DNA of 35,154 nucleotides, taken from positions 1-35,154 of the forward strand of contig DASWMP010000229.1 of assembly GCA_036399695.1 (NCBI GenBank). Direction: 5' to 3'. The translations under genes were made by a program, and so were the position numbers. This stretch comes from DASVEE01 sp036399695. Its GTDB lineage: Bacteria; Acidobacteriota; Thermoanaerobaculia; Gp7-AA8. Positions 24,194 to 32,780 of the stretch are shown here, one piece after another; positions within the stretch are counted from its first letter, which is position 1, and each line of letters opens with the position of its first letter. The notes under the pieces were generated by a model. It saw nothing but the letters and a program-made list of their open reading frames with translations, did not search any database and had not been told where the DNA came from.

Positions 24194-26614
24194 TCAGGAG
24201 CCGGAGTAGAGGACAAACGGCGCCCAGAACTTGGGCTTCCAGTAGCCCTGATCGCTTCTGACGAACGCCAGCTTCGCCTGGCGCAGGGCCGCTGCCGGCT
24301 CTTGTCCCGCGGCAATCCCCTCGTACAGCTTGTCCATCAACTGCGGCGTTGCTTCATCGTCGACGGCCCAAAGCGCCGCGATGACCTGTTGCGCGCCGGC
24401 GTTGAGGAAGGCCCACGACAGCCCGACCAGCCCTTCACCCGCGTACTGCCGCTGGCCCACGCCCTGGCAGCTCGAGATCGTGACGAGCTGCGCGCGCAGC
24501 TTCCGCTTCTGGATGTCACGCGCGTACAGCTTGAAGTCGCGCTGGCCGCGGCCGAGGATGATGGCCGAATCGAGCGGAATCGAGCGCGTGGCAACGGCGT
24601 GCGTCGCGAAGTGAATGACGTCGTACGCCGCCGGCGACGCCTTCCCGTACGCCTCCGGTACCGCCGCTTTCTCCCGGATGACGGTGGCGTTCGCGAAGTG
24701 GCGGGCCACGTCCTCGATCTCCTCGTTGGCGAGGCGGAGCTGCGGGAACTCCGGTGTGACTTCCGGCGGATTGCCGATCAGCAGCAGCTTCTTCGGCCGG
24801 GACGTCCGCGCCGCCTCGCCGCTCAGCAACTGCAATGAGCTCGCGTTGCTGACGATCGCATCCTCGATCCAGTAATGCGGCTTCGGCGACGGCACGACCA
24901 GCGCCTCGAAGTTCATCGCGTGCAGGCTCCCGTCCGGCACGACGATGACGCGCGACTCCGGCTTCAGCACGTGCGCCGCCGGCGCGACGAGCATCGTGTA
25001 GAGCCTCTTCCCGCGGTCGCTGTCGACGCGCGCGTGCCGCCCGAGGAGCTCCTTCTGATACTCGTCGGCCAGGTTCGCGATCTTCGCCTCGGGCGGCAGG
25101 TCCTTCCGCTCGATCGCGCCGGGCGTGACGATCCAGAGGTGCGAACGCGTCGCGCCGAGCCAGTAGCAAAGAAGCACCGCACCGCGTCGCCTGGCGATGG
25201 TTCGCGGTGCCGCCGTGGCGGCAGGGCCGCGCGCGTCCTTCAACGTGGCCGCGCGTGCATGTTCGGTCACCTGCAGCGCCGCTTCGTCTCGGCCGGCCGA
25301 GACGAGGAACTCGACGTACGAGTCGTACAGCTCATCGACGTTGTTGTTGAAGGCGAGACGCTGCTCCGCCTCCTTGATCTCCGCACGCGCCCGCGCCGCA
25401 TGCGCGATCGCGGCGTCGTACTCCACGAGCGCACGTCGCATGTCGCGGCGCTTCGCGTAGAGCTCCGCCAGGTAGAACTGGGCGTTCCACCTTTCCGAGT
25501 CCTTCGTGGCGCGACGCACGGCGGCCCGGAGCAGACGCTCGGCGTCGCCGAGGCTGTTCGTGGCCGTATCGATGCGCCCTTCGACGACGTCCAGCGGGAT
25601 GGCGTGATCGCTGTCGGCGATGCCTTTGATGGCCCTACGTCCTTCGGCGACGTACCGGCGCGCGTAGTCGTAGCACTGGTGCTGAAGCAGAAGGATGGCG
25701 TAATTGGTGAACGCCAGCGGCAGATCCTTGTGCTGATCCTTGTCCTTCTGCTGCCGGCCGATGCTGATGGCCCGGCGGTAGTAGCGCGACGCGGCCGGAC
25801 CATCGTTTTGCCAGCGCCGCATCGTCCCGAGCTGGGTGACCCAGGTGAACTCGAATGTCGAGCCGTCCCGGTTCGCGCTCACCGCCGCCTTCTTGAAGTA
25901 CTGCTCCGCGGTTTCGCGGTCACCAAGCGACGCATAGGCCCAGCCGAGGTTTCCTTCGAGGCGCTCGCGTTTCTTGGGGGGCGCCTTCTCGAGCATCGGC
26001 TTCCAGATCTCGAGCGCCGCTTCGAATTGTTCCTGCTGCGCAAGCAGCAACGCGAGCGTGCCGCTGGCGGAGTACTGCACCGCGGCATCTCGCGTCTTGA
26101 TCGCACGGTCGAGCGCCTTGTGAGCGATTTCTTCGCCTGCCTCCCCTCCCTCGATGGTCGCGTGCGTCGTCATCGCCTGAGCGAGGTCCTGGGGAACGTA
26201 CTTCTGCGCGAGCCGCTCGGCTGCGTCCACGGTTCGCAACCCCTCGGGCCGCTGGTTCGCCCGGTAATAGGCGGTCGCGAGCATGATCAGCCGCTGCACC
26301 GCCGTTTTGCTTCTCGCGAGACGGGGAGGCAGCTCGATGCCCGCGAGGACGTCGCGTGCCTTCTGCGCCCGATTCGCGGTAATCAACGCTCTGCCGTGGA
26401 GGACGCGCAACTCCCACACGGCGTCAGCGTCGATCGCCCCGAACCGCTCCAGTGCCTGCTCGGCCTCCGCCACCGCTTCGGACGCCTTGTCCTCGGCGAG
26501 GAGCTGCTGGACCTTCGCCAGCACCTGCTCCGGCGAAGGTGCCGCTGCCGGCGCGCTCAGAAACAGCGCGCACAGCAGCGGCACGATGACTCTACGGCAG
26601 GAAATCAGCCCCAT
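24194..26614 (-). CDS. Exported TPR-CHAT cysteine protease
   Basis: About 806 residues. The ATG at 26614 is chosen because MGLISCRRVIVPLLCALFLS is a Sec signal peptide with an AxA-type site near APAAAP; the frame stays open 30 codons further up. Residues about 30-480 are helical TPR-like repeats (for example LEGNLGWAYASLGDRETAEQ). The C-terminal CHAT domain (about 520-806) has the caspase-like dyad: HFATHA (H672) and TISSCQGVG (C716), followed by GEGLVGLSWAFLNAGAQQVI. The protease should therefore be active and exported. Its start lies inside the end of the 324-residue gene (23-nt overlap), the last in a sigma/anti-sigma operon. Its substrate is unknown; the 324-residue protein and the anti-sigma periplasmic domain are candidates. 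Confidence 0.9.
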   Translation of the reverse strand: MGLISCRRVIVPLLCALFLSAPAAAPSPEQVLAKVQQLLAEDKASEAVAEAEQALERFGAIDADAVWELRVLHGRALITANRAQKARDVLAGIELPPRLARSKTAVQRLIMLATAYYRANQRPEGLRTVDAAERLAQKYVPQDLAQAMTTHATIEGGEAGEEIAHKALDRAIKTRDAAVQYSASGTLALLLAQQEQFEAALEIWKPMLEKAPPKKRERLEGNLGWAYASLGDRETAEQYFKKAAVSANRDGSTFEFTWVTQLGTMRRWQNDGPAASRYYRRAISIGRQQKDKDQHKDLPLAFTNYAILLLQHQCYDYARRYVAEGRRAIKGIADSDHAIPLDVVEGRIDTATNSLGDAERLLRAAVRRATKDSERWNAQFYLAELYAKRRDMRRALVEYDAAIAHAARARAEIKEAEQRLAFNNNVDELYDSYVEFLVSAGRDEAALQVTEHARAATLKDARGPAATAAPRTIARRRGAVLLCYWLGATRSHLWIVTPGAIERKDLPPEAKIANLADEYQKELLGRHARVDSDRGKRLYTMLVAPAAHVLKPESRVIVVPDGSLHAMNFEALVVPSPKPHYWIEDAIVSNASSLQLLSGEAARTSRPKKLLLIGNPPEVTPEFPQLRLANEEIEDVARHFANATVIREKAAVPEAYGKASPAAYDVIHFATHAVATRSIPLDSAIILGRGQRDFKLYARDIQKRKLRAQLVTISSCQGVGQRQYAGEGLVGLSWAFLNAGAQQVIAALWAVDDEATPQLMDKLYEGIAAGQEPAAALRQAKLAFVRSDQGYWKPKFWAPFVLYSGS

Positions 26615-27566
26615 TGGTCTCACACGTTCCGAACGTCGCTGATCCTTCGTTTCCGGCGGCTGCCGCGTCGGCGGCAAACGACATCGCCTGGGCATCGGCC
26701 GCATCCGCGATCAACTCTTTGGTCGCACCCGCGAACGGCATCATCCCCTCACCCTGGCCGACGGCTCTCCGGCGCGGCGGCAGCGAAATGGGCGGAGGCC
26801 CCGGGCGTTTCTCGCCCACGCGGGGGTCGAGCTCGACGCGCAGCATGTTCAGCCGGCGCCGCCCCTTCTTGATCAGTACTTCGCCGAGGTAAACGCGTCC
26901 GAAGCCGGGCACGGTCACGGTGAAGTTCTCCCGCTGCAGACCGTTCGTTCCGGCCTTGCACTCTCTCGACACGTCCTGCACGAGCGAGCTGCGGAGCACG
27001 TGGTTGGTGTTTGCATTGGCCAGCGCCTCCCGCGGCGTAGTACCAAACGCGCTCAGATACTTTTTCGGCTCCTTGACGGACACGTCTTCGAGGTGCTTGT
27101 GCAGCGCTTCGTACGTCGGGTGGCGGTTGAAGAGATCCAGGTCCAGCACCGGCTCGATCGGCACACCGTTGATCGAGAGGCCGCGGAACTGGGCGGTGAA
27201 GGTGATGTCCGACTCGGCCGTCCGCTTATTGCGGACGTGGCGATGCTCGGAGAAGACCGTCGCCTGGACGAGCGACGCCGAGATCCGGCCGAATGCGTTG
27301 AAGTTGTTGAGCTGGATCGTCGCCGCCGTGCGGTAGACGCCGTCCTCGTCCAGATTGCCGCTCACCGACGTGAAGATGCGGTCGCACGTGATGAGGTTGA
27401 GATTGTTGAAGTTGTAGTTTTCGATCGTGACCGAACCGCCGCCGCCTGTCGGGGCGAGTGCCATCGAGCCTTCGCTCGAAATGATCTGGCGCGTGGGCGC
27501 GGTAAAGAGCCCGCCGACGGCGAGCGCGTTGGCGTGAAATGCAAACGGCAAGAGACTATCTGCCAT
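26592..27566 (-). CDS. Unknown 324-residue protein in the CHAT operon
   Basis: I recognise no family. The first 130 residues look beta-rich (SVTIENYNFNNLNLITCD, TAATIQLNNFNAFGRI). The middle (about 150-200) is helical and charged. Residues about 235-275 are Arg/Pro-rich (KKGRRRLNML, LPPRRRAVG), and an Ala-rich helix (DAADAQAMSFAADAAAAG) precedes the C-terminus. There is no clear signal peptide; the mildly hydrophobic start PFAFHANALAVGGLF might still direct secretion. AGGAGGGGG just before the ATG is a strong ribosome binding site. It lies between the anti-sigma gene (59 nt) and the CHAT protease (overlapping), so it is a likely partner or substrate of the protease. Confidence 0.75.
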   Translation of the reverse strand: MADSLLPFAFHANALAVGGLFTAPTRQIISSEGSMALAPTGGGGSVTIENYNFNNLNLITCDRIFTSVSGNLDEDGVYRTAATIQLNNFNAFGRISASLVQATVFSEHRHVRNKRTAESDITFTAQFRGLSINGVPIEPVLDLDLFNRHPTYEALHKHLEDVSVKEPKKYLSAFGTTPREALANANTNHVLRSSLVQDVSRECKAGTNGLQRENFTVTVPGFGRVYLGEVLIKKGRRRLNMLRVELDPRVGEKRPGPPPISLPPRRRAVGQGEGMMPFAGATKELIADAADAQAMSFAADAAAAGNEGSATFGTCETNGADFLP

Positions 27567-27625
27567 GACTTCCCCCTCCTGTTGTGAGGCGCGCCTGGAC
27601 CGTCGCGCCCGGACCCCTTGGACGA

Positions 27626-28276
27626 TTACTTACCCTGAACCACGATGCTGTGACGCTTCACGACTTCATGGCGGCCGAATCCCGGCACGCCCTCGATGAC
27701 CAGCTCGTACTCTCCGGCGGCCAACCCGGAAATCTCGATCTGGACACCCATTACCTTGTCTTTCGTGAGCTCGATCGGCTGCGCGACCGCGACGTCCTTC
27801 TGCTTCACCTGCACGGCGTAGCGGGGAAACGACGGGCCGGTCTCCTCCACGTAAACGTGAATGCTTTCGCCGGCCCGCGCTGTGATGCGGGCCGCGGCCT
27901 GATCGCCGCGCGTGAGCCGGATCGCCTGCGGCTCGACGACCTGAAGGCGAACCGGCGCCTGTACGGCCGCGATCGCCCCGACCGGTGCGGGACGCGGCCC
28001 GACCGTCTGGAAGCCGAGCAAGGCCGCCATTGCCACCGCCGCGGCCGTCGAAAGCCTGGCCATCCAGCGGAGGCGGGTCACGTTCGCCGCCGGCTGCCGC
28101 TCCTCGCGGACGATGGCCCGGCCGCTCGCCATCAGGACCGTGCCGTTCGTCACCGCCTCAGTGCAGGCGCTGCAGTCGAAGTAGTGCTCTTCGAACGCGT
28201 CACGCTCCTCGGGCGGCATCTCATTCAGCAGGTACCGCTCGGCAGCCAGGGTCTCGATCGCTTGTGTGTGCTCCAT
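27626..28276 (-). CDS. Membrane anti-sigma factor with zinc-finger domain
   Basis: A 216-residue protein. The N-terminus has the ZAS-type zinc motif HYFDCSAC (H31, C35, C38), which in this family clamps the ECF sigma factor. A membrane segment at about 73-90 (LSTAAAVAMAALLGFQTV) places the beta-rich C-terminus (about 105-216, ending VVKRHSIVVQGK) outside the membrane. The ATG at 28276 is preceded by AGAGAAGAGG; the frame opens 12 codons earlier. It lies 42 nt after the sigma gene. It probably holds the sigma factor inactive until the outer domain is cut or changed. Confidence 0.85.
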   Translation of the reverse strand: MEHTQAIETLAAERYLLNEMPPEERDAFEEHYFDCSACTEAVTNGTVLMASGRAIVREERQPAANVTRLRWMARLSTAAAVAMAALLGFQTVGPRPAPVGAIAAVQAPVRLQVVEPQAIRLTRGDQAAARITARAGESIHVYVEETGPSFPRYAVQVKQKDVAVAQPIELTKDKVMGVQIEISGLAAGEYELVIEGVPGFGRHEVVKRHSIVVQGK

Positions 28277-28318
28277 CCTCTTCTCTTTCAGGGTAGTGAG
28301 GCTCGGGTCCAAATCGTT

Positions 28319-28894
28319 TCAACGGGGACGAAAATCGTCAGGCGGACCGCCACGGTACTCCTCGCGGAACCGTTCTTTCGCCCGATGGAGCAGCACGCGC
28401 AGGTAGCCACGGTCGACGCCGAACCGCGCGCAGACCTCGTCCTTGTCCCGTTCCTCGAGGAACAGCTCGCGCAAAACGTCGGCATCGCGCGAGGGAAGCG
28501 ACGACAGCACCCGGCGGACGCGCACCTTCGTCTCGGCCGAGAAGAAGTCCGCCTCGACGTCCATTTCGCCCGCGAGGTCCTCGTGCGCGTCGTTGAGCGC
28601 CTCGGTACGGTCGCCGGCGCGATAGTGCTCGAACAGCACGTTGTTGCAGGTGGCGTTGACGAACGCGCCGAGCTTCCGCCCGTCGCGAAGGCCGCCGCCG
28701 GGCGCCCGCAGCGAACGGAGCACGCGCACGAACACCTCCTGCGAGACATCGTCGAGCGCTTCCTTCGACCGGACCCGGGCGCGCAGTTTCATGAGCAGGA
28801 GCCGCTGGAAGTAGCGTGTGAAATGCTCCTCGGTCCAGCGGTCACCCTCCCGTAGACGTTGCACGTAAACGTCGTCGAAGGGGTATAGGTCCAT
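28319..28894 (-). CDS. ECF-type RNA polymerase sigma factor with cognate anti-sigma
   Basis: A 191-residue protein. Region 2 spans about 25-95 (ALDDVSQEVFVRVLRSL, LGAFVNATCNNVLFEHYR) and region 4 about 130-185 (DKDEVCARFGVDRGYLRVLL, a helix-turn-helix). The first gene of the four-gene operon ending with the CHAT protease, it probably drives its own operon. Upstream on its strand a TTGACA lies at 28962-28957, but no matching -10 is clear. It is not closely similar to the sigma factor at 1346-1963. Confidence 0.88.
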   Translation of the reverse strand: MDLYPFDDVYVQRLREGDRWTEEHFTRYFQRLLLMKLRARVRSKEALDDVSQEVFVRVLRSLRAPGGGLRDGRKLGAFVNATCNNVLFEHYRAGDRTEALNDAHEDLAGEMDVEADFFSAETKVRVRRVLSSLPSRDADVLRELFLEERDKDEVCARFGVDRGYLRVLLHRAKERFREEYRGGPPDDFRPR

Positions 28895-28991
28895 AGTGCG
28901 GAACCCTTACTTTACTGCATTACGTGAAAATTTCGTCAGCCGGGCTGCACAATGATTGTCAACCGCCGGACGTGAATCGCTTCGCGCGCGA

Positions 28992-29441
28992 TCAGCTCAG
29001 GCGTGCGATTGCCTTGCGCACGGCCACGTGGTGGATGGCCACGTCCACGTCCTGCTGCAGTACCGGGACGTACTGCGCGGCAAACTCCGCGTCCGCGGAC
29101 GGGCCGAAGAGGCGGTTGGCGCGGGAGGCGATCTCGTCGAGGCCGGCGCGCTGGAAGTCCTGGCGGACCATCTCGTCGATGGCGACGATGAGCGAGGTCA
29201 GCGGCTTGAGCCAGGCGAAGTAAGGATCTTCCTGCAATAGAGAGAGGAGCTGGTTGGGGCTGGCGACGTGCGCCACTTCGGCCGAATAGCGGAGCTTGGC
29301 CGAATCGATCAGGGCGCGGTGCAGCGGAAGGAGAGCCTTCGAGAGGTCGCGGAGGGCGGCGCGTTGAGCGGCACGTTCGGGGTCATCCGGCGTGTGCATC
29401 GTGCGCGCGTAATAGCGGGCTTTCGGGTCATTGGAGTCCAT
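28992..29441 (-). CDS. Unknown small helical protein
   Basis: About 149 residues from the ATG at 29439-29441 (MDSNDPKARYYA). Mostly helical, with LKPLTSLIVAIDEMVRQDFQ in the middle and a conserved-looking DVAIHHVAVRKAIA end. No signal peptide or metal motif. The 98-nt gap to the sigma operon makes co-transcription possible but not certain. Related proteins may exist widely, but I cannot name the family. Confidence 0.65.
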   Translation of the reverse strand: MDSNDPKARYYARTMHTPDDPERAAQRAALRDLSKALLPLHRALIDSAKLRYSAEVAHVASPNQLLSLLQEDPYFAWLKPLTSLIVAIDEMVRQDFQRAGLDEIASRANRLFGPSADAEFAAQYVPVLQQDVDVAIHHVAVRKAIARLS

Positions 29442-29461
29442 CAGAAAAATCACGCGCCTCC

Positions 29462-29503
29462 ACGGTTGGCTGGGGAAGGGTGGGTAGGCAGTAAGCCAAC
29501 CGT
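29462..29503. other. 10-bp hairpin in a 223-nt gap
   Basis: ACGGTTGGCT (29462-29471) pairs perfectly with AGCCAACCGT (29494-29503). It lies just upstream of the small helical gene. Nothing else is evident in 29504-29664; the ORFs here are antisense to the tRNA or lack support. Confidence 0.5.
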
Positions 29504-29664
29504 AGAGGCCGTGAAAGTCGGGTGCGTTCTGAGAGCAGGAAGTCTACTCCAAGTGGAGTGCCGTCGCCACAACCACCTCGTGCTTGCGCAACACGAATGT
29601 CCTAGGTAGAATCCGCCGCCTCGCCGGAATTCGGGGCTACCCCGGACGGTTGAGGGCCCGTGCT

Positions 29665-29741
29665 GCACCCATAGCTCAATTGGATAGAGCATCTGACTAC
29701 GGATCAGAAGGTTTGAGGTTCGAGTCCTCATGGGTGCACCA
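29665..29741 (+). tRNA. tRNA-Arg (anticodon ACG)
   Basis: 77 nt. Acceptor GCACCCA pairs with TGGGTGC, anticodon loop CTACGGA (anticodon ACG), T-loop GGTTCGAGTCC, CCA encoded at 29739-29741. Its A34 is the bacterial TadA editing target, and tadA begins 53 nt downstream. Confidence 0.96.
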
Positions 29742-29793
29742 AATCTAAAGTTAACCGCGGCGGGCAGATGCCCGCCGTCGTAATCTTTGACAG

Positions 29794-30263
29794 ATGATTC
29801 CAACGCAGTGGCAGGAACAGGCAATGGCGCAGGCCTTTGCTCTTGCCGAGGAAGCGGCGGCCGACGGGGAGATCCCGGTCGGGGCCGTCATCGTCGACCG
29901 GAACGGGTCGATCATCGGACGCGGGCGCAATCGCCGCGAGTCGGGTGATCCGCTCGGTCACGCCGAGCTCTACGCGATTCGCGAAGCAGCTCTGGCGATC
30001 GGCGACTGGCGCCTCGAAGGGACGACGATGCTCGTGACGCTCGAACCGTGCGCCATGTGCGCCGGCGGGCTCGTCAACGCACGGGTCGAGCGGCTCGTCT
30101 TCGCCGCCTACGACCCGAAAGCAGGCTTTTGTGGTTCCCTCGGCAACCTGGTGCAGGACGCGCGTCTCAACCATCGCCTCGAAGTCCAGGGCGGCTACAT
30201 GGAAGAGCAATCGCGCGAAATGCTCCGGAGCTTCTTCCGCCAACTGCGGCAGCGTGACCGAAC

Positions 30264-30285
<22 letters not shown>
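29794..30285 (+). CDS. tadA: tRNA-specific adenosine deaminase TadA
   Basis: A 163-residue zinc deaminase that converts A34 of tRNA-Arg(ACG) to inosine so that it reads CGU, CGC and CGA. The cytidine-deaminase fold motifs are HAE (H56, E58) and PCAMC (C86, C89). GEIPVGAVIVD and KAGFCGSLGNLVQD are TadA-typical, and the helical C-terminus MLRSFFRQLRQR fits. It follows the gene for its substrate tRNA. The last 22 nt, encoding the tail after R-T-E, overlap the 5' end of tRNA-Ser(CGA) on the same strand. Confidence 0.94.
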
Positions 30286-30356
<71 letters not shown>

Positions 30357-30375
30357 GGTCATGCTGTGCGAGTGC

Positions 30376-30419
30376 TGAATGTTGAACGCCTTTTCATTCA
30401 ACATTAACCATTCAACATT
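30376..30419. repeat. AATGTTGAA inverted repeat
   Basis: TGAATGTTGAA (30376-30386) is the inverse of two direct copies of ATTCAACATT (30396-30405 and 30410-30419). AT-rich, unlike the surroundings. It sits between two tRNA-Ser genes and could form alternative hairpins. Confidence 0.75.
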
Positions 30420-30427
30420 TTCGCTCA

Positions 30428-30518
30428 GGAGAGATGGCCGAGTGGCTTAAGGCGCACGCTTGGAAAGCGTGTGTACGTTAATCGCGTACCGTGGGTTCGA
30501 ATCCCACTCTCTCCGCCA
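30428..30518 (+). tRNA. tRNA-Ser (anticodon GGA)
   Basis: 91 nt with a long variable arm. Acceptor GGAGAGA pairs with TCTCTCC, anticodon loop TTGGAAA (anticodon GGA), T-loop GGTTCGAATCC, CCA encoded at 30516-30518. Confidence 0.96.
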
Positions 30519-30648
30519 GCGGCGCCTTGCCCGCCTTGCGCCGTGGATAATCTGCTCCCTTAATCTTCTACTGATATTGTTTCCTGGATCACAACCGGGA
30601 ACTAAATCCTCACCTCCCCGGTTATGCTCCGGGCACGTCGGATTGGTC

Positions 30649-30654
30649 TACAAT
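30649..30654 (+). promoter_or_regulatory. Probable -10 element for the SRP RNA
   Basis: TACAAT matches the TATAAT consensus in five of six positions and lies about 10 nt before the predicted 5' end of the SRP RNA. No clear -35 hexamer is seen at the right spacing. Confidence 0.5.
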
Positions 30655-30663
30655 CCGCCGCCG

Positions 30664-30805
30664 CGTGGAAACGACCCGTTGGAATGAGCTCGGGTCCTGT
30701 GCAGCAGGCGCACCGAACCTCGTCAGGTCCGGAAGGAAGCAGCGATAAGGTGCTAACCCTGTGTGCCGCAGTCAACCTGGGCTCTTTCGAGCGGGTCGTT
30801 TCACG
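30664..30805 (+). ncRNA. ffs: Signal recognition particle RNA (small bacterial type, extended helix)
   Basis: The domain IV core is unmistakable: GTCAGGTCCGGAAGGAAGCA at 30722-30741 holds the GGAA tetraloop and the Ffh-binding asymmetric loops. The usual 100-nt molecule would be 30686-30785 (GAGCTCGGG pairing with CCTGGGCTC). The pairing continues outward: GAAACGACCCG (30668-30678) pairs perfectly with CGGGTCGTTTC (30792-30802), and the predicted -10 sits just before it, so the mature RNA is probably about 140 nt. There is no sign of an Alu domain. It directs Ffh-bound ribosomes to the membrane. Confidence 0.93.
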
Positions 30806-30840
30806 AACGCGGTCCCTCCCACGCTAAACTCTCGCCGCAC

Positions 30841-32457
30841 ATGTCCTATCAGGCTCTCGCGCGCAAATACCGTCCGCAGGCTTTTCGCGACCTCATCGGT
30901 CAGGACACCGCCGTCCGGACGCTGCAGAATGCGATCGAGTCGGAGCGGATCCATCACGCCTACCTCTTCTCAGGCGTCCGCGGCGTCGGCAAGACGACGC
31001 TGGCCCGCGTCCTGGCCAAGGCGCTGAACTGCCAGGCCGGACCGGCCACGGAGCCGGACAATACCTGCACGATCTGCCGCGAGATCACGGAGGGGATCGA
31101 CCTCGACGTGCGCGAGATCGACGCCGCCACCTACACGGGCGTCGACAACGTTCGAGAGCTGCGCGAGGTGACGCAGTTCCAGCCGGCCCGCGACCGCTAC
31201 CGCATCTTCATCATCGACGAAGCGCACATGCTCTCGACCGGCGCCTGGAACGCGCTCCTCAAGACGCTCGAGGAGCCGCCGCCGCACGTGATCTTCATGT
31301 TCGCCACGACGGAGATCCACAAGGTCCCGCAGACGATCATCTCCCGCGTCCAGAAGCTGATGCTGCGGAAGATCACGCTCGATGAGCTGATCGGCCGCCT
31401 GGCGGAAGTCTGTCAGGCCGAAGGGATCAAGGCGGAGCGCTCGGCGCTGGAGATCGTGGCCCGGCGCGGCGAAGGCAGCGTCCGCGATTCGCTGTCGCTC
31501 CTCGACCAGATCATCGCCTTCAGCGGCCGCTCGGTGACCGCGGTAGACGTGGCCACGATCCTCGGCCTTTCCGACTCGACCTTCTTCTCCCGCATCGTGA
31601 CGATGATCGTCACGGGCGACCACGCCGCGATCCTCGAAGCGCTGCAGGAAGCGGCGGACGGCGGCCGCGATTTCAAGCTCCTCTATCGCGACCTCCTCGG
31701 CTTCGTCCGCAACCTGATGCTCCTGGCCGGCGGCGCGAACGAGGCCATGCTCTCGGTCTCGCCGGAAGACATGGCCATGACCCGCGAGCTGGCGTCGCAG
31801 TTCTCGTACACCGAGATCCTGCGCATCGCGAACCTGCTGCTCCGCGACGACGAGACGGTCAACCGCGCCGAGCACCAGCGCCTCGCTGTCGAGCTGGCGC
31901 TGCTGAAAGCGGCCACCTTCCCCCGCCTGCGCGCGGTGGAGCAGACGCTCGCCGGCAACATCACCTCCACGCCAGCTCCGACGGCTCGCGGCGCCGCGGC
32001 ACCGCAACGCCAGTCCGCTCCGGCCGAACGCACCGAGCGCGCCGCACCGGCTGCCGCCCCCCAGCGCCAGGCCAGCGCACCGTCCGCCGCGGGCGGCGGC
32101 GACGCCTCCGCCTTTGTCGACCACATCCGCAAGACGCGGCGCATTCTCGGCACGTATCTCGAAGACGCGAAGAGCAGCACGAAAGAAGGGAACCGCCTCA
32201 CGTTCGTCTTCGATCCGGCGCAGAGCTTCTTCGCCGAATCGCTGAAGGAAGACCTCAAATCACTCGAAGAGTCGGCGTCGCAGCTTTACGGCGAGCCGAC
32301 GAAGATCGACATCCGCATCGACACGCCGGAGCCGGCAGGCGGCCGACGCGCCGACGACGCGCCGAAAGCCGCGGGCTCGTCCCTTCGCGACGACCCGGTC
32401 GTCCGCTCGTTCCAGAAGCACCTCGGCGCCGAGATCGTCGAGCAGCGCAAGCGGTAA
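30841..32457 (+). CDS. dnaX: DNA polymerase III subunit tau/gamma DnaX
   Basis: A 538-residue clamp-loader ATPase. The start MSYQALARKYRPQAF is the family start; the longer frame from 30763 overlaps the SRP RNA. Walker A is GVRGVGKT (45-52), Walker B is IIDEAH (124-129), and SRVQKL follows as the sensor/arginine-finger region. The zinc module keeps C64, C76 and C79 but has D73 where the fourth cysteine usually sits (EPDNTCTIC). Residues about 385-450 are an Ala/Pro/Gln-rich linker, then a tau-like C-terminal domain (about 450-538). I see no A-rich slippery heptamer, so a programmed gamma form is not supported. Gene order dnaX-ybaB-recR is the classic one. Confidence 0.96.
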   Translation: MSYQALARKYRPQAFRDLIGQDTAVRTLQNAIESERIHHAYLFSGVRGVGKTTLARVLAKALNCQAGPATEPDNTCTICREITEGIDLDVREIDAATYTGVDNVRELREVTQFQPARDRYRIFIIDEAHMLSTGAWNALLKTLEEPPPHVIFMFATTEIHKVPQTIISRVQKLMLRKITLDELIGRLAEVCQAEGIKAERSALEIVARRGEGSVRDSLSLLDQIIAFSGRSVTAVDVATILGLSDSTFFSRIVTMIVTGDHAAILEALQEAADGGRDFKLLYRDLLGFVRNLMLLAGGANEAMLSVSPEDMAMTRELASQFSYTEILRIANLLLRDDETVNRAEHQRLAVELALLKAATFPRLRAVEQTLAGNITSTPAPTARGAAAPQRQSAPAERTERAAPAAAPQRQASAPSAAGGGDASAFVDHIRKTRRILGTYLEDAKSSTKEGNRLTFVFDPAQSFFAESLKEDLKSLEESASQLYGEPTKIDIRIDTPEPAGGRRADDAPKAAGSSLRDDPVVRSFQKHLGAEIVEQRKR

Positions 32458-32466
32458 GGAGAACGC

Positions 32467-32766
32467 ATGAACCCGAAGAAGATGATGCAGCAGGTCCAGC
32501 AGATGCAGGCCGCCATGCAGCAGCGGATGAACGACCTCCGTGTCGAAGGCACCGCCGGCGGCGGCATGGTCAAAGCCACGATGAACGGGCAGAAAGAACT
32601 GCTCGACATCACCATCGACAAGGAAGCCGTCGACCCCAGCGACGTGGACATGCTCCAGGACCTCGTCAAAGCCGCCGTCAACGAAGCCGCCCGCAAAGTG
32701 GACGAGGAGATGTCCAGCTCCATCGGCGCCATGACCGGCGGGATGAAGATTCCGGGGCTGTTTTAG
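32467..32766 (+). CDS. ybaB: Nucleoid-associated protein YbaB/EbfC
   Basis: A 99-residue DNA-binding dimer protein. It has the Met/Gln-rich N-terminal helix (KKMMQQVQQMQAAMQQRM), a central GMVKATMNGQKELLDITID sheet and the DLVKAAVNEAARKV helix. AAGGAG before the ATG is a strong ribosome binding site that overlaps the dnaX stop region (9-nt gap). It is in the usual position between dnaX and recR. Confidence 0.95.
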   Translation: MNPKKMMQQVQQMQAAMQQRMNDLRVEGTAGGGMVKATMNGQKELLDITIDKEAVDPSDVDMLQDLVKAAVNEAARKVDEEMSSSIGAMTGGMKIPGLF

Positions 32767-32780
32767 TGATGCACGTTGCC

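Noticed and set aside
28957..28962. Complete sigma-70 promoter for the CHAT operon
   Set aside because: Only a TTGACA is seen; no -10 lies at 16-18 nt spacing.
29450..29824. Minus-strand ORF of 124 residues with RTRTSNLLIRSQ
   Set aside because: It is antisense to tRNA-Arg(ACG) and has no other support.
30763..30840. Longer DnaX start at 30763
   Set aside because: The extra 26 residues overlap the SRP RNA, and the family starts at MSYQALARKYRP.
30841..32457. Programmed frameshift making a gamma form of DnaX
   Set aside because: No A-rich slippery heptamer with a following stem is visible in the linker region.
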